The notes under the pieces are model-generated. The model did no database searches. It was not told the origin of the DNA and was given only the letters and a program-made list of their open reading frames with translations. From assembly GCA_944386645.1 (NCBI GenBank), contig CALXBW010000008.1, forward strand, positions 1 through 61,318: a DNA stretch of 61,318 nucleotides, in the 5' to 3' direction. The DNA comes from an uncultured Clostridia bacterium. GTDB lineage: Bacteria; Bacillota; Clostridia; TANB77; CAG-508. Position numbers and translations under genes: made by a program. Below, one piece after another: positions 19,346 to 29,099 of the stretch. The stretch's first letter is position 1. Each line of letters starts with the position of its first letter.

Positions 19346-21418
19346 TTACATCATTGTTGACATAGTTGAGAAAGAACTCATCATGCTTGTTAAACCTATT
19401 ACAACTAATGGTACTATTAAATATCCTACAAATAATATAATCATTGGTGCAAATCCTATAGCTTTTCCTATTCTTCCCTTTTTAGCTATTAATCTTTCAT
19501 TTGATTCTTTTCTTCTTTCTTGATAATATGCCCTTTCTGTATCTAATTCATCAAAAGCATCAGCTATTGGTATTTTTTCTACTGCTGCCTGTAAACTTTC
19601 AATAATTCTTACCAAAGGTACATATGCAACATCTTCCTTTAATTCTTCTAGAGCTTCCCATGCACCACTTTCATAGTTATTAACACATTTTGATATTGGC
19701 TCTTTAAATATATTTGAATATCTTTCTAACCATTCCAAAATTATTTCAACATTTACCCTCTCAATTTTCATAAGCATAAGTATAATAGTTTGAAATTGCA
19801 TTACTTCGTCTTCCATCTCCAATTGTCTCATTTTCATTTGGAATTTTAAAAGCCAATTTGGTCCTGAATATCCCAATGCAGCTAAAACGAATGCTAACAA
19901 TACTTCAAACCATTGAATATACTCTGAATGTAATGTTTGATATTTTGAATATATTCTATCTGTTGCTGTTTCAATTTGTTCATCATCTGCTGATTCATAA
20001 TAGCTTGAATATTTAACTTCAAGTCTTACAGTATCCTTAGTCACATTTTGTTTTTTTGATAATGAATTTAGAATTTCATTATCTTGTTCTGTTTTTCTCA
20101 TAGCTTTATTCATATCCGAATCGCTCATATCACCTAAAACATTGTAATCTGATGTTGGTTGTTCATATACATATTCTTTTGCAATCCTGTGCATTTGAAA
20201 AGATATAAATATTACAACCACAAATGTACAAATTGCAGCTAAAATCTTATTGACATATAACCATTCAATTTTAGATTTAGAAGCAGATTCCTTCATCAGT
20301 TTTATTGTTTTTCTATAATCTGCTGTTCCTACTTTAGGCATAAATATATCTACTATTTTTTTAACAATTTTTATTTTATATAATTTTGCTTGTATAGGAT
20401 TATCTGTACTTCTGCCTCTATTACCTCCACCATTATCTTTTAATTTTCTTGTTAATACATAACATATAAATGTTACTATTATTATCAACATCTGTACAAT
20501 TAGTCCACCTTTTCCACTATAAAAAGTATCTGTAAAAGAAAATTGTGAAACTGCCCAATTTTTTACTGGTTCTATAAATAAAATCGGTATCGCAGATATT
20601 ACAGATAAGCTTTGAAAAACGTAATCAAGCTTGTCTCTTTTTAATATCTCTAGTTGCAACTCTTGAGTTATATTATTTAGATTTTTTAAATATAATGAAG
20701 CTTTATCTATTTTTCTATCTCCAAACTCTTTAGTTAAATAAGAGATTCCTGCAAATTCCTTTAAATAACTATTTGGAGCAACATCATAATATTTTTCCAA
20801 TTCTTCTTCTGGAAAATCAGATATTAATATTTCATATATCTTTTCTGCCTGTCTTGATATTTCTAATTCGTCATTTTGTGCAACCTCATATATTGCTTCT
20901 TCCACCATGTTATATTCATGGTATGCATGTCTTATTTCTGCAAAAAAATCAATTTGTTGTTTTAATAATTTATTGTCTATTTTATCAGCCATACCATCCA
21001 TAACAGTTTCTATTAAAAAAAGCTCAAAAATAAGTAGTATAGACATTAATAGTGTATTATGATTAGTTAATATAATTACTAATATTGTAAAAGGTATGAT
21101 TACCATTAATGCTTTTGTAATAATCGAAGCTGTTTGTTTTCTTGTAACATATTCATCTTCAATATTTATAATTTCAAGTCTTCTTCTTAATTTTAAAACA
21201 TATCTCTTTAAAAACGGTATTTTTATATATGTAAGGTAAAGTCTTTGATATAAAATATCCGTAGAAAAGCTTTTTACTTTTGTACCTTCTTTTAATTGCC
21301 TTAGTTGTTTTGCTTTTTTTGTATTATTTTTTTTCATTAATATGAGATACGCTATAACAATTATGGCAAAAAGACCTCCTGCTATATACAAAACATAACT
21401 TAATAATTGGTCTGACAT
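19346..21418 (-). CDS. TadB/TadC fusion, inner-membrane platform of a Tad-like system
   Basis: A 690-residue membrane protein that appears to join two T2SF-type platform halves. The N-terminal half has a helix at about 8-27, two more near 105-140, and a cytoplasmic helical domain (QQIDFFAEIRHAYHEYNMVE) followed by a further helix. The C-terminal half begins with a helix near 395 and ends with the TadC-like block EDEVMQFQTIILMLMKIERV and two closing helices. TadB and TadC are usually separate proteins that anchor the ATPase and extrude the filament. It is 35 bases after the CpaF-like gene. Confidence 0.75.
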   Translation of the reverse strand: MSDQLLSYVLYIAGGLFAIIVIAYLILMKKNNTKKAKQLRQLKEGTKVKSFSTDILYQRLYLTYIKIPFLKRYVLKLRRRLEIINIEDEYVTRKQTASIITKALMVIIPFTILVIILTNHNTLLMSILLIFELFLIETVMDGMADKIDNKLLKQQIDFFAEIRHAYHEYNMVEEAIYEVAQNDELEISRQAEKIYEILISDFPEEELEKYYDVAPNSYLKEFAGISYLTKEFGDRKIDKASLYLKNLNNITQELQLEILKRDKLDYVFQSLSVISAIPILFIEPVKNWAVSQFSFTDTFYSGKGGLIVQMLIIIVTFICYVLTRKLKDNGGGNRGRSTDNPIQAKLYKIKIVKKIVDIFMPKVGTADYRKTIKLMKESASKSKIEWLYVNKILAAICTFVVVIFISFQMHRIAKEYVYEQPTSDYNVLGDMSDSDMNKAMRKTEQDNEILNSLSKKQNVTKDTVRLEVKYSSYYESADDEQIETATDRIYSKYQTLHSEYIQWFEVLLAFVLAALGYSGPNWLLKFQMKMRQLEMEDEVMQFQTIILMLMKIERVNVEIILEWLERYSNIFKEPISKCVNNYESGAWEALEELKEDVAYVPLVRIIESLQAAVEKIPIADAFDELDTERAYYQERRKESNERLIAKKGRIGKAIGFAPMIILFVGYLIVPLVVIGLTSMMSSFSTMSTMM

Positions 21419-21453
21419 ACAGGTTTATACCTCCTTATCTTTTGGAAGTTTAA

Positions 21454-23404
21454 TTATTTTGTTTGTTTTTCTTTTCTAGTACGCTTTTTCACTTCTTTTT
21501 CTACTGTTTTTTTTGTATTTCCCCAATTTCTATTTAAAAAATCTTCAAATTTTTCAATATCTGATTCATCCATATTATTACGCATTTCTTTTATGTTTTC
21601 ATCAGAAATTTTATTTGTCATTACATATTTTCCATCTTGATATTCCATTATATTTACATATTTATACAATTCTTTGTTTGTTGATTTTGTAAAATAATAT
21701 GTAGCATTATCAAAAAATTTATCTATCTTTTTATCTAATGTTTTTTCGTTTCTATGATCAAATGTATATTCATTTCTATCTTCTTGTGGAATACATTCAG
21801 TTACTCTTTCTATGTACCTTCTACCTTTAAAGTCTTTTACTAAATGTATATCAAAATTCAAAACTCCAACAACTTGTTCTTCTGCTGTTTTTTCATCGTT
21901 AAACATTCCTAATTTCAATAAAGAGTTTCTCAATGCCATTACTAAGTTTGGAAATGTTTTAGCATGGTGAGTAAATAAAGTAAATTTACTTGCAACCTGT
22001 GCTGCTTGAATCATCCATGCAGCAACTGGATCTGTAGCAACCTCTCCGGATTATGTTTACAGAACCGTCAGTTTTCTTTTGAACATCTAGTCCCATTTGT
22101 CCAGAAATTGTATCTGTTTCTCTAAATGATAAAATATTTCTTGTTGGATATATTTTTCTTAAGTGTAACTCGAATGCAGTTTCTTGAACCCTGATATTCA
22201 TTGTTTCATATATATTTTCTATCATACCCATAAGCATTGTTGTTTTACCACAACCTTGCTCACCTGTTAGAGAAACAACTCTTGCCCCTTTTACTAAAAA
22301 TTTTAATAAATCTATTGCTTCATTACCACCTGGTAATGTAATTAATTGTTCTAGTGTTGCACGTTTTACGTCAAACTTTCTTACGAAGAATGCCCATGTT
22401 TCAGAGAAACTAGGTCTAACAACAACGACTCTGGAACCATCCTTCATTTCATTTATTTTAAAACCATTTGTATCTGATAATTGTCCTGGATTATTATATT
22501 TGTATATATTTTGACATACTCTTTTCAATTCACTCTCTGTTCCAAAAGATAAAAATGCTAATCTTATTGATTTACCTTGGAAAAATATCCAAATACTATC
22601 ACAAGCCCTTGGTACTTTATGCTCTAAAACTTGATCTAGATAGTCACCATCAGTCTGTGCAACTTGGCTTAAGAATGACTCTGGTAAACCAGAAACTCCT
22701 CCAGAAACACCATCTATATTCATATCTCTTACTTCATCAATACTACTGTAACCTTTATAATATTGGTATATTCTTTGAACTACTACACTTAATTTATCTG
22801 AAAATGATAATATTAAATCTTCTTTTTCATATATATCACTAATTTCTTCTGATGTTATTACATATGAAGGTTTTGCTTCTCCTGCAGTATATTTTAGTAC
22901 CGCTAAATCATATTTCTTTATCAATTGTGTTAAGGCCTCATATCCAAATTCCTTTTTGTACATATATATCAATATATCAAATTTATCTTGTGCTGTTAAC
23001 ATTGAAGGTACATCAAAAGGTATTGCTTTTGAAATATTTGTTTCATCTACTCCATACTCTTTTGACAATAAATCATATATTAATTCTTTAACATATTTTT
23101 TATCATTTACATCTCCATATGTACAACCTTTTAACGCTTTTTTTAACTCGTATTTCTTTTGCTTTCTTCTTTTTAACTCTTCTTCTGATAAACCTATATC
23201 ATAAAGGTTAATTTTTGTAATTTCATTTAATCTTTTCTTTACAAATTCCTTCATTTTATCTATTGTATATGTTTTGTCATCAATATCCGTTTCTTCTTCT
23301 TCAATTTCTTTTTCTGCTTTCTTCTTTTTATTTATGAAATACATAATTCCAGCAATTGCAACAACAAATACAAGTATAATTAATATTAAATTAGTTGGAC
23401 TCAT
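21454..23404 (-). CDS. CpaF/TadA-like secretion ATPase, requires a +1 shift at CGGA
   Basis: The frame from 23404 encodes an N-terminal membrane helix (about 5-24), a long linker and the ATPase core with Walker A GEQGCGKTT at residues 381-389. It reaches NII at 450-452, where codon 453 is CGG (22048-22046). In that frame only 20 unrelated residues follow. Reading CGGA as Gly continues NII-G-EVATDPVAAWMIQ, then HHAKTFPNLVMALRNSLL to 21454, about 649 residues. This matches the RIIVGEVR block and later motifs of VirB11/CpaF ATPases, and the restored Gly is the invariant one before the catalytic Glu. Without the shift the ATPase would be dead. The gene is central to the pilus locus. Confidence 0.85.
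22045..22048 (-). other. CGGA recoding site in the CpaF-like ATPase
   Basis: Context on the minus strand is ATC CGGA GAG. CGG is codon 453 of the upstream frame. Reading CGGA as Gly gives NIIGEV, the expected motif. Confidence 0.7.
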
Positions 23405-23423
23405 ATTTACACTCCTTCCAAAT

Positions 23424-24266
23424 CTAAAGTGTTGCTTTTAATTCTTTTAATTTATAATCAATTACTTCAGATGCATTATTAACTTCCCTTAAAAAAACTG
23501 CGTTTCTATCTGAATCATCTATATTTTTTAACCTTAAAAAGAAATCTGCCACTTTTGATTCATTACAAGCTTCAAAAAAAAGTGTACAATACGGAATAAC
23601 ACATATCGAATTTTTTTCATTCATATATCTTGCTATATTTTTAGCAGTATATTTTGAAAATCTATCATATCTTCCTATTAATATCATATTATTCTTTTTC
23701 TTAAACAATTTTTCTTTAGCTTTTATCTCCATAAATGAATCTATTATTTTTTTCCTTTGTGTTAAATTAGTTATTATTAAATCTGACATTTCTAAAATAT
23801 CTCTTATAAATTGATTGTCTAATCCTTTATTTACATCAACGAAAATCAAATCATAGTATTTATTTGCATTTTTTAAAATATCTACATATAAAGATCTTAA
23901 TCTTAGATATTCATCATATGAACTTGATCTTATACTCATTAAAACTTCTAATCTATCTTTAAATACTATTTTTGTATAATTAGTAATATCTTCCGGTGTT
24001 GCTCTATTACTTTTTATTAACTTAGCTAACCCTTCAATACCTGAATCCAATACATGTCCCTGCGCTGGCATTATATCAGTTATTATTTTTTTTTCTTTTT
24101 TTTCTTTTTCCCAATAACAACTTTCTAAAGTATCATCATTATAGTTAGTTGACATTAACAATATTTTATAATTATGCTCTATAGCCATATTAGTTGCAAT
24201 TGAAACTATAGATAATGTTTTTGCTGTTTCTTCTTTTCCATTACTCCAAAACGATACAATAGCCAT
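23424..24266 (-). CDS. ParA/MinD-fold protein with eroded P-loop (280 residues)
   Basis: N-terminus AIVSFWSNGKEETAKTLSIV occupies the place of the ParA deviant Walker A (KGGxGKT), but the GK(T/S) core is altered to EETAKT. A Walker B-like strand LIFVDVNKGL follows near 140. It resembles the CpaE-type ATPases of Tad loci, which localise the system. It lies three bases from the next ParA-like gene and 20 bases before the CpaF gene. Nucleotide binding is uncertain. Confidence 0.6.
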   Translation of the reverse strand: MAIVSFWSNGKEETAKTLSIVSIATNMAIEHNYKILLMSTNYNDDTLESCYWEKEKKEKKIITDIMPAQGHVLDSGIEGLAKLIKSNRATPEDITNYTKIVFKDRLEVLMSIRSSSYDEYLRLRSLYVDILKNANKYYDLIFVDVNKGLDNQFIRDILEMSDLIITNLTQRKKIIDSFMEIKAKEKLFKKKNNMILIGRYDRFSKYTAKNIARYMNEKNSICVIPYCTLFFEACNESKVADFFLRLKNIDDSDRNAVFLREVNNASEVIDYKLKELKATL

Positions 24267-24268
24267 TT

Positions 24269-24967
24269 TTACACTCCCTTTTCTATACTTCGCATTATTT
24301 TTTTCAATTCACCATAATCTTGATTTTCAGATATTTGACTAACCATCGCTAACAAACTTTCTTTATATTGATTACTTAGATTTCTTATTTTTATTTTTGC
24401 TACTCTTTGATTTTCTATTATAACACTTTGATCACCTTGCTCTAAAGGAAAATATATTTTATCTTTATCCCATTCTATTTTGTATCTTAAAGATAAGAAA
24501 TTTAAATACTCATCATCATCCTGATTTATTTCTTTTGAAAATAAAACTTTTTTCATTTTTGTTATAGCTTCTAATCCACTTAATATTTCTAATCCTTTCT
24601 TTAATGAATATAAATCAAAAGATGTAACAAAATAATTTAAATTAGCTTCGCTCATTTTGAAATTATTAAATACATCAGGCGAATCAACATCTATAAATAT
24701 ATAATCATAATTTATTTTTTCATCATTTTCCAATCCTAAATATTCTTTTATTTCTTCCCATTTTTTAAATCCCACAGCTACATCTATACTTTCATACTCT
24801 GTAAAATATGTAGTTGTCGGATTGATTACCGGCACTACATATTTTGCTTTTTGAGTTATTGTTGTATCAATAAATAACACTGTTTTTCCCATTGTTATTA
24901 GAAATTTTGCAATATATAAGATGAAATCTGTTTTATCATATGCACCAATAAAACCTATTTTCTTCAT
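24269..24967 (-). CDS. Second ParA/MinD-fold protein with eroded P-loop (232 residues)
   Basis: N-terminus KKIGFIGAYDKTDFILYIAKFL resembles a MinD-type first strand and helix, but the P-loop lysine positions are lost. DYIFIDVDSPDVFNNF fits the Walker B strand. It has no membrane anchor. It follows the CpaB-like gene by 17 bases. Two such proteins in tandem suggest a heterodimer for positioning the pilus; that is inference. Confidence 0.55.
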   Translation of the reverse strand: MKKIGFIGAYDKTDFILYIAKFLITMGKTVLFIDTTITQKAKYVVPVINPTTTYFTEYESIDVAVGFKKWEEIKEYLGLENDEKINYDYIFIDVDSPDVFNNFKMSEANLNYFVTSFDLYSLKKGLEILSGLEAITKMKKVLFSKEINQDDDEYLNFLSLRYKIEWDKDKIYFPLEQGDQSVIIENQRVAKIKIRNLSNQYKESLLAMVSQISENQDYGELKKIMRSIEKGV

Positions 24968-24984
24968 GTTACCTCCAATAAATA

Positions 24985-25881
24985 TTAATAATCTGCTCCT
25001 GTTCCTAGAGTTTCTATATATCTCGCTCTTTCTTCTGCTTGTTTTTCAATTTGTTCATCTATCTTTGATTTTATTTTTTCTGTCGCACCATCAGCATTAG
25101 CAGATAATACATTATTTATTTCTGTTCTTCTATCTTGAGCTTCTTGATTATATCTAGCCCATAACGCTTGTTTTGCCTCATTAACAATATTAGGATTTGC
25201 ATTTATTACTCCTAAAGTCTCTCTACTTACAGGAAATGTTGGTGTTGCAGCAACTTGTGAACCAGGATCTTCATATTTTGTAGCATATAACATAGAGCCA
25301 TCAGTTTGATAAGCTTCTACTATCGCATTACTCATAGTTAATATTTCTTCTTCAGTCATTTTTATAAATATTGTATTTGAACTTGATTGTAAAATTCTCT
25401 TTTTAGAAACTACTATGTAATCTTGAGAATTTGGAAATAATATTCTTATATCCACATAATCATTTTTTGCTAAATCTGTAGGTAAAACTATCATATTATA
25501 TTCCTGTACTCTTAAATCATTTGTTACCTTTTCATCTGTTGTTGTAATCATTGAATTAGATAATATAGCACCTTTTGGTAAATCTATTCTGGCTATTGTT
25601 GCATCTGACATATCACTAATTGTAGCAATATTATCTTGTGACATATCAGTTACAACTTTCACACTCTTAACATCAGAAGCAGTTATACTTTCTCCTGATT
25701 TTATATCTCTTGATAACATAAATACTGTTTTTGATTGACTATCTACTTGAGCTTCTTCTTTTTTCATCCCAAGTATTTGCATAAATAATATAGCAACAAC
25801 TATTGCTGCTATTACTAGCATTAATAACATTCCTAATAAGAATGAATTTCTTGATTTTCTTTGCATAGGACTTATAGCCAT
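24985..25881 (-). CDS. CpaB/RcpC-like protein with SAF domain
   Basis: A short cytoplasmic start, one membrane helix (about 14-38, FLLGMLLMLVIAAIVVAILF) and then a SAF-type domain (SRDIKSGESITASDVKSVKV, and IDLPKGAILSNSMI). The C-terminus is a coiled-coil-like Glu/Arg-rich segment. CpaB proteins support Tad pilus assembly. The frame extends to 25905, but AAGGAGG precedes the ATG at 25881. It is the first gene of the locus, 59 bases below a good promoter. Confidence 0.75.
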   Translation of the reverse strand: MAISPMQRKSRNSFLLGMLLMLVIAAIVVAILFMQILGMKKEEAQVDSQSKTVFMLSRDIKSGESITASDVKSVKVVTDMSQDNIATISDMSDATIARIDLPKGAILSNSMITTTDEKVTNDLRVQEYNMIVLPTDLAKNDYVDIRILFPNSQDYIVVSKKRILQSSSNTIFIKMTEEEILTMSNAIVEAYQTDGSMLYATKYEDPGSQVAATPTFPVSRETLGVINANPNIVNEAKQALWARYNQEAQDRRTEINNVLSANADGATEKIKSKIDEQIEKQAEERARYIETLGTGADY

Positions 25882-25939
25882 TTTATATTCCTCCTTAATA
25901 AACATAACAAATTCTTATAAAATATAATTATTTATTTCA

Positions 25940-25967
25940 TTATACAACATTTTTTTTTGTAAAACAA
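25940..25967 (-). promoter_or_regulatory. Promoter of the Tad-like locus
   Basis: On the minus strand TTGTTT (25962-25967) and TATAAT (25940-25945) are 16 bases apart, upstream of the CpaB-like gene. It is the only clear sigma-A type promoter found for the locus. Confidence 0.6.
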
Positions 25968-26015
25968 TATAATTCTCATTCGTAATATAAATGTAATATA
26001 TCGGTAACAAAAACG

Positions 26016-26888
26016 TTATATTACATACTTATATAGAGCTTCCGCAACTCCATTATTATCGTTACTTGCGACAATATCATCTGCTATTTCCTTAATGTAA
26101 GGCGCCGAATTTCCCATTGCAATTCCTAATCCTGCATTTATTATCATTTCCTTGTCATTTGAATTATCTCCAATTGTTAAGACTTCTTCAGGAGCTATAC
26201 CTAAATTATCTATGAGAAACTTTATCGCGTTCCATTTATTTACATTTTTATTAGTTATGTCTGTATAAAAATATTGTAGTTCCATTTGTTGTGTTCCTTT
26301 TTTTATTTTTTTTCTAGACATATGTGCTACTTCTAATACTTCTATATTTTGTACTTCTCTTATTTTTCTTAATATACCTTTAAATATAACCTTACTACTA
26401 TCGCATATTGTAATTTTTGAAAACCTATCTTGTTCAGAATTTTTTATATATTTATAGACATCAGGTATTACATTTATTTTTGTTTTCATATCTGGTGATT
26501 TTTTGTAATTTTCACTATTATAAACCAAAACATTATATCCTAAAGATTTAGTAATTATAGATTTTTCTCCAAATACACTATAATAAATACTATTTTCCTC
26601 ACAAATTTCTATTATCTTCAAAACAGTCTCTCTTGTCATGCACTTATTATATATTTCAATATCATTTTTAATATCATATATTGTTGTTCCATTGCCAGAT
26701 ATTAAATAGTTATTTCTACCTATTTGATTCGATATATATTCTATTGCCTTACTAATTCTACCTGATGTTAATACAACTTGTATTCCTTTATCTATAACTT
26801 CTTTTAAAGCCTCTTTATTTTCATTTGAAATTTCACCATAAGAATTAAGTAATGTTCCATCTAAATCAATCGCTATAAATTTATACAT
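26016..26888 (-). CDS. HAD family hydrolase, Cof type
   Basis: Phosphatase of the Cof/YidA group of haloacid-dehalogenase enzymes, about 291 residues. Motif I AIDLDGTLLNSYGEIS lies at the N-terminus. The C2-type cap is in the middle and motif IV GDNSNDKEMIINAGLGIAMG is near the C-terminus. Substrates of this group are sugar phosphates or nucleotides and cannot be assigned from sequence. The second ATG (26888) has the better spacing to GGAGAT. Confidence 0.9.
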   Translation of the reverse strand: MYKFIAIDLDGTLLNSYGEISNENKEALKEVIDKGIQVVLTSGRISKAIEYISNQIGRNNYLISGNGTTIYDIKNDIEIYNKCMTRETVLKIIEICEENSIYYSVFGEKSIITKSLGYNVLVYNSENYKKSPDMKTKINVIPDVYKYIKNSEQDRFSKITICDSSKVIFKGILRKIREVQNIEVLEVAHMSRKKIKKGTQQMELQYFYTDITNKNVNKWNAIKFLIDNLGIAPEEVLTIGDNSNDKEMIINAGLGIAMGNSAPYIKEIADDIVASNDNNGVAEALYKYVI

Positions 26889-27099
26889 AATCATATCTCC
26901 TTTATTAATATTATAACATTCGGATAATTTATTTCAACATATTACAATAATTTTCTTTTTCCAATTTTTATCAACAAATAAGAACAACAATATATTTATA
27001 TTAATTTTTCTCACCAATTTGAGCTTTTGACTAAAAGTGAAAACTCTTAAAAAATAAAGACTACAACTTTTAATGTAATAAGAAAATATAACTTTCCTA

Positions 27100-27161
27100 T
27101 TATATTAAATAAAAGAACAAAACAAGTTATATAACTTGTTTTGTTCTTTTATTTAATATAA
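27100..27161. terminator. 62-bp perfect palindrome downstream of the SASP gene
   Basis: Bases 27100-27130 are the exact reverse complement of 27131-27161 with no loop, and the site is 17 bases past the SASP stop. It can end transcription from either side. Arms this long are unusual for a terminator. Confidence 0.75.
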
Positions 27162-27177
27162 ATTTCTTATTGCTAGG

Positions 27178-27384
27178 TTATTTTCCTATCATTTGATTTT
27201 CAGCTTGTTGTATCATTTTCTTTACCATGTTTCCACCTATTCTACCAGCATCTCTTGCAGATATATCACCATTATAACCATTTTTTAAGTTAACACCAAC
27301 TTCACTAGCAACCTCATATTTAAATCTGTCTAATGAATCCATAGCCTCTGGAACTAATTTTTTGTTTGAACTATTGTTTGCCAC
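27178..27384 (-). CDS. Small acid-soluble spore protein, alpha/beta type
   Basis: DNA-binding protein that coats spore DNA and protects it from UV and heat. The family sequence is clear: PEAMDSLDRFKYEVASEVGV at about 14-33 and DISARDAGRIGGNMVKKMI, which includes the GPR protease cleavage region. The start is a GTG at 27384, giving MANNSSNKK. An upstream in-frame GTG at 27393 touches the AGGAGG. It shows that the organism, or its recent ancestor, makes spores. Confidence 0.95.
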   Translation of the reverse strand: MANNSSNKKLVPEAMDSLDRFKYEVASEVGVNLKNGYNGDISARDAGRIGGNMVKKMIQQAENQMIGK

Positions 27385-27414
27385 TATATTCACCTCCTAG
27401 GATATGATTTTTAT

Positions 27415-27464
27415 CATATTATATATTGAAAAAACTTATATATGTCTTTTCAATATATAATATG
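27415..27464. repeat. 18-bp inverted repeat in the SASP leader
   Basis: Perfect arms CATATTATATATTGAAAA and its complement separated by 14 bases, ending about 20 bases before the SASP ribosome binding site. It could be a leader hairpin or an operator. I could not place a sigma-G promoter with confidence. Confidence 0.45.
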
Positions 27465-27509
27465 TGTAAAAAAAGCTTTTTTAAACTAGTAATTTTTGGT
27501 ATCATAAAC

Positions 27510-27549
27510 AAAAATAGATAAGAACACATTTTTGTTCCTATCTATTTTT
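27510..27549 (-). terminator. Terminator of hpf
   Basis: Arms AAAAATAGATA-GAACA and complement with one mismatch, overlapping the last bases around the hpf stop. Confidence 0.65.
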
Positions 27550-27551
27550 AA

Positions 27552-28088
27552 TTATACTTCTGGTTCTAATAAACCATAATTTATATTATCCTTTAATTTA
27601 TAAATTACATTTGCTTTGTTAGTCTCTATATTTATGAATACTAAAAATCTGTTATCATATTTTTCTTGTAATTTCAATTTAGCATCTTCTGGTGTCATTG
27701 GTTTTATATCATAATATATTGTCTTTATTATTTCGTTTTCAATTTTTGAGTGGTTTGTATCAATACCATCTACATTTTTTTGTTTTATAGATTCTGCTTT
27801 ATTTTGTCTTTCTTTTTTTGTTTTCCATTTTCTGATCTGACCTTCTAGTATATCAATATCTTTATCTATAGAAGCATATAAATCAGTGTGTGAAGTTACA
27901 GCTCTATAAATTTCTCCTTTTACATTAACATGCATTTCTGCAATTTGTTCATTTCTTTCTGTTTTTATTGTAACAACTACCTCGATGTTATCATCAAAAT
28001 ATTTATTTACCCTTTCTAATTTTTTCTCTGTATAAGATTTTATAGCATCAGTTGCTTTTATATCTTTACCTACTATCTTTATATCCAT
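27552..28088 (-). CDS. hpf: Ribosome hibernation promoting factor, long form
   Basis: Binds the 30S decoding site and dimerises 70S into inactive 100S ribosomes in stationary phase or spores. The N-terminal HPF/RaiA domain (MDIKIVGKDIKATDAI, TEKKLERVNKYFDDN) and the C-terminal dimerisation domain (KPMTPEDAKLKLQEKYDNRF) mark the long form (178 residues). ATG 28088 follows GGAGG; the extended frame to 28106 is not used. Confidence 0.95.
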   Translation of the reverse strand: MDIKIVGKDIKATDAIKSYTEKKLERVNKYFDDNIEVVVTIKTERNEQIAEMHVNVKGEIYRAVTSHTDLYASIDKDIDILEGQIRKWKTKKERQNKAESIKQKNVDGIDTNHSKIENEIIKTIYYDIKPMTPEDAKLKLQEKYDNRFLVFINIETNKANVIYKLKDNINYGLLEPEV

Positions 28089-28161
28089 AATTATTCCTCC
28101 AATCAAATTTCAACTATTACTCTTGTATTATAATTTAATACCTTGATTTTGTAAATAGATT

Positions 28162-28890
28162 TTAAAATAAATCTTCTAATTTATATTCTTTTTCCAATTT
28201 TTGATTAAAATATAATGTAGCTATAATCTCTAATATTTTTTTATCCTCATTTGGTATATCAAATGAATAAATTTTTTTTGAATCTGAATCTATTATATAT
28301 TTTATAGCAATTTTTATATTATCATTTATTTGTATTTTTGATTTATCTATATTTGAACATTCAGAACATAGAAAACCATTATAAAATATACTAAAATAAT
28401 TTAATTCACATGTTTTTTTACAATTTGCACATTTATCAATTATAGGTCTATATCCTATAGTTGATAGTAATTTAATTTTAAAGATAGATAACAAAAAATC
28501 TAAATTTACATCTCTATATGTTATTACATATAATGTATTTAAAAAAAGTTGTAAAATTTTATAACTATTTTGATTCTCAGTTGTTATATCATTTATAATT
28601 TTTGTAATATGTACTGCATATCTTAATTTATCTAAATCAGTTCTTATATCATAAAACATTTCTATTGTTTCACAGGAATTTATATTATAACTTCCATTAC
28701 CACCGTAGAGCAAATAATCCCCAAAACATAAAAATTGCGTGCTGCCTAAGAGAAAACTTCTTGTTTTTCTTGCACCTTTGGCAGCACAGTTAATCTTTCC
28801 AAGCCCTGGTGTTAACATTGTAAGCATTTTATCAAAATCCCCCATATTATTTTCTGCAATTATTATCCCTTTGGTTTTTATTTTCCTCAT
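28162..28890 (-). CDS. recO: DNA repair protein RecO
   Basis: RecF-pathway mediator that loads RecA on SSB-coated DNA. N-terminal OB-fold MRKIKTKGIIIAENNMGDFD, then KMLTMLTPGLGKINCAAKGARK, and a four-cysteine zinc site (CANCKKTC and CSEC) near 150-180. The ATG at 28890 is preferred over GTG 28899. It overlaps yqzL by 44 bases, and era lies just upstream, a common Bacillota order. Confidence 0.93.
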   Translation of the reverse strand: MRKIKTKGIIIAENNMGDFDKMLTMLTPGLGKINCAAKGARKTRSFLLGSTQFLCFGDYLLYGGNGSYNINSCETIEMFYDIRTDLDKLRYAVHITKIINDITTENQNSYKILQLFLNTLYVITYRDVNLDFLLSIFKIKLLSTIGYRPIIDKCANCKKTCELNYFSIFYNGFLCSECSNIDKSKIQINDNIKIAIKYIIDSDSKKIYSFDIPNEDKKILEIIATLYFNQKLEKEYKLEDLF

Positions 28891-28999
28891 CACTTTCACC
28901 TAGTATATTTTCCTCTAAATTTTTTATTTGAGTAAATTCTAAAAATGTATCTATATTACCTGTTTGCTTAAAAGTATTCCATGCCATTTTTTTTATCAT
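28847..28999 (-). CDS. yqzL: YqzL family small protein, 50 residues
   Basis: Starts MIKKMAWNTFKQTGNIDTFL with AGGAG eight bases upstream. The WxxFxxTGxIxxxL pattern and the position between era and recO are those of YqzL in Bacillota. The C-terminus is charged and overlaps the recO start, so translation is probably coupled. Function unknown. Confidence 0.75.
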   Translation of the reverse strand: MIKKMAWNTFKQTGNIDTFLEFTQIKNLEENILGESDEENKNQRDNNCRK

Positions 29000-29099
29000 A
29001 ACAATCAACTCCTAATTAGAAATATTTTACCTCTAACTTTATCATGTGTAAAAATTTTTTTTTAATACATAATAATTTTTTTTACTTCATTTTTAAAAT

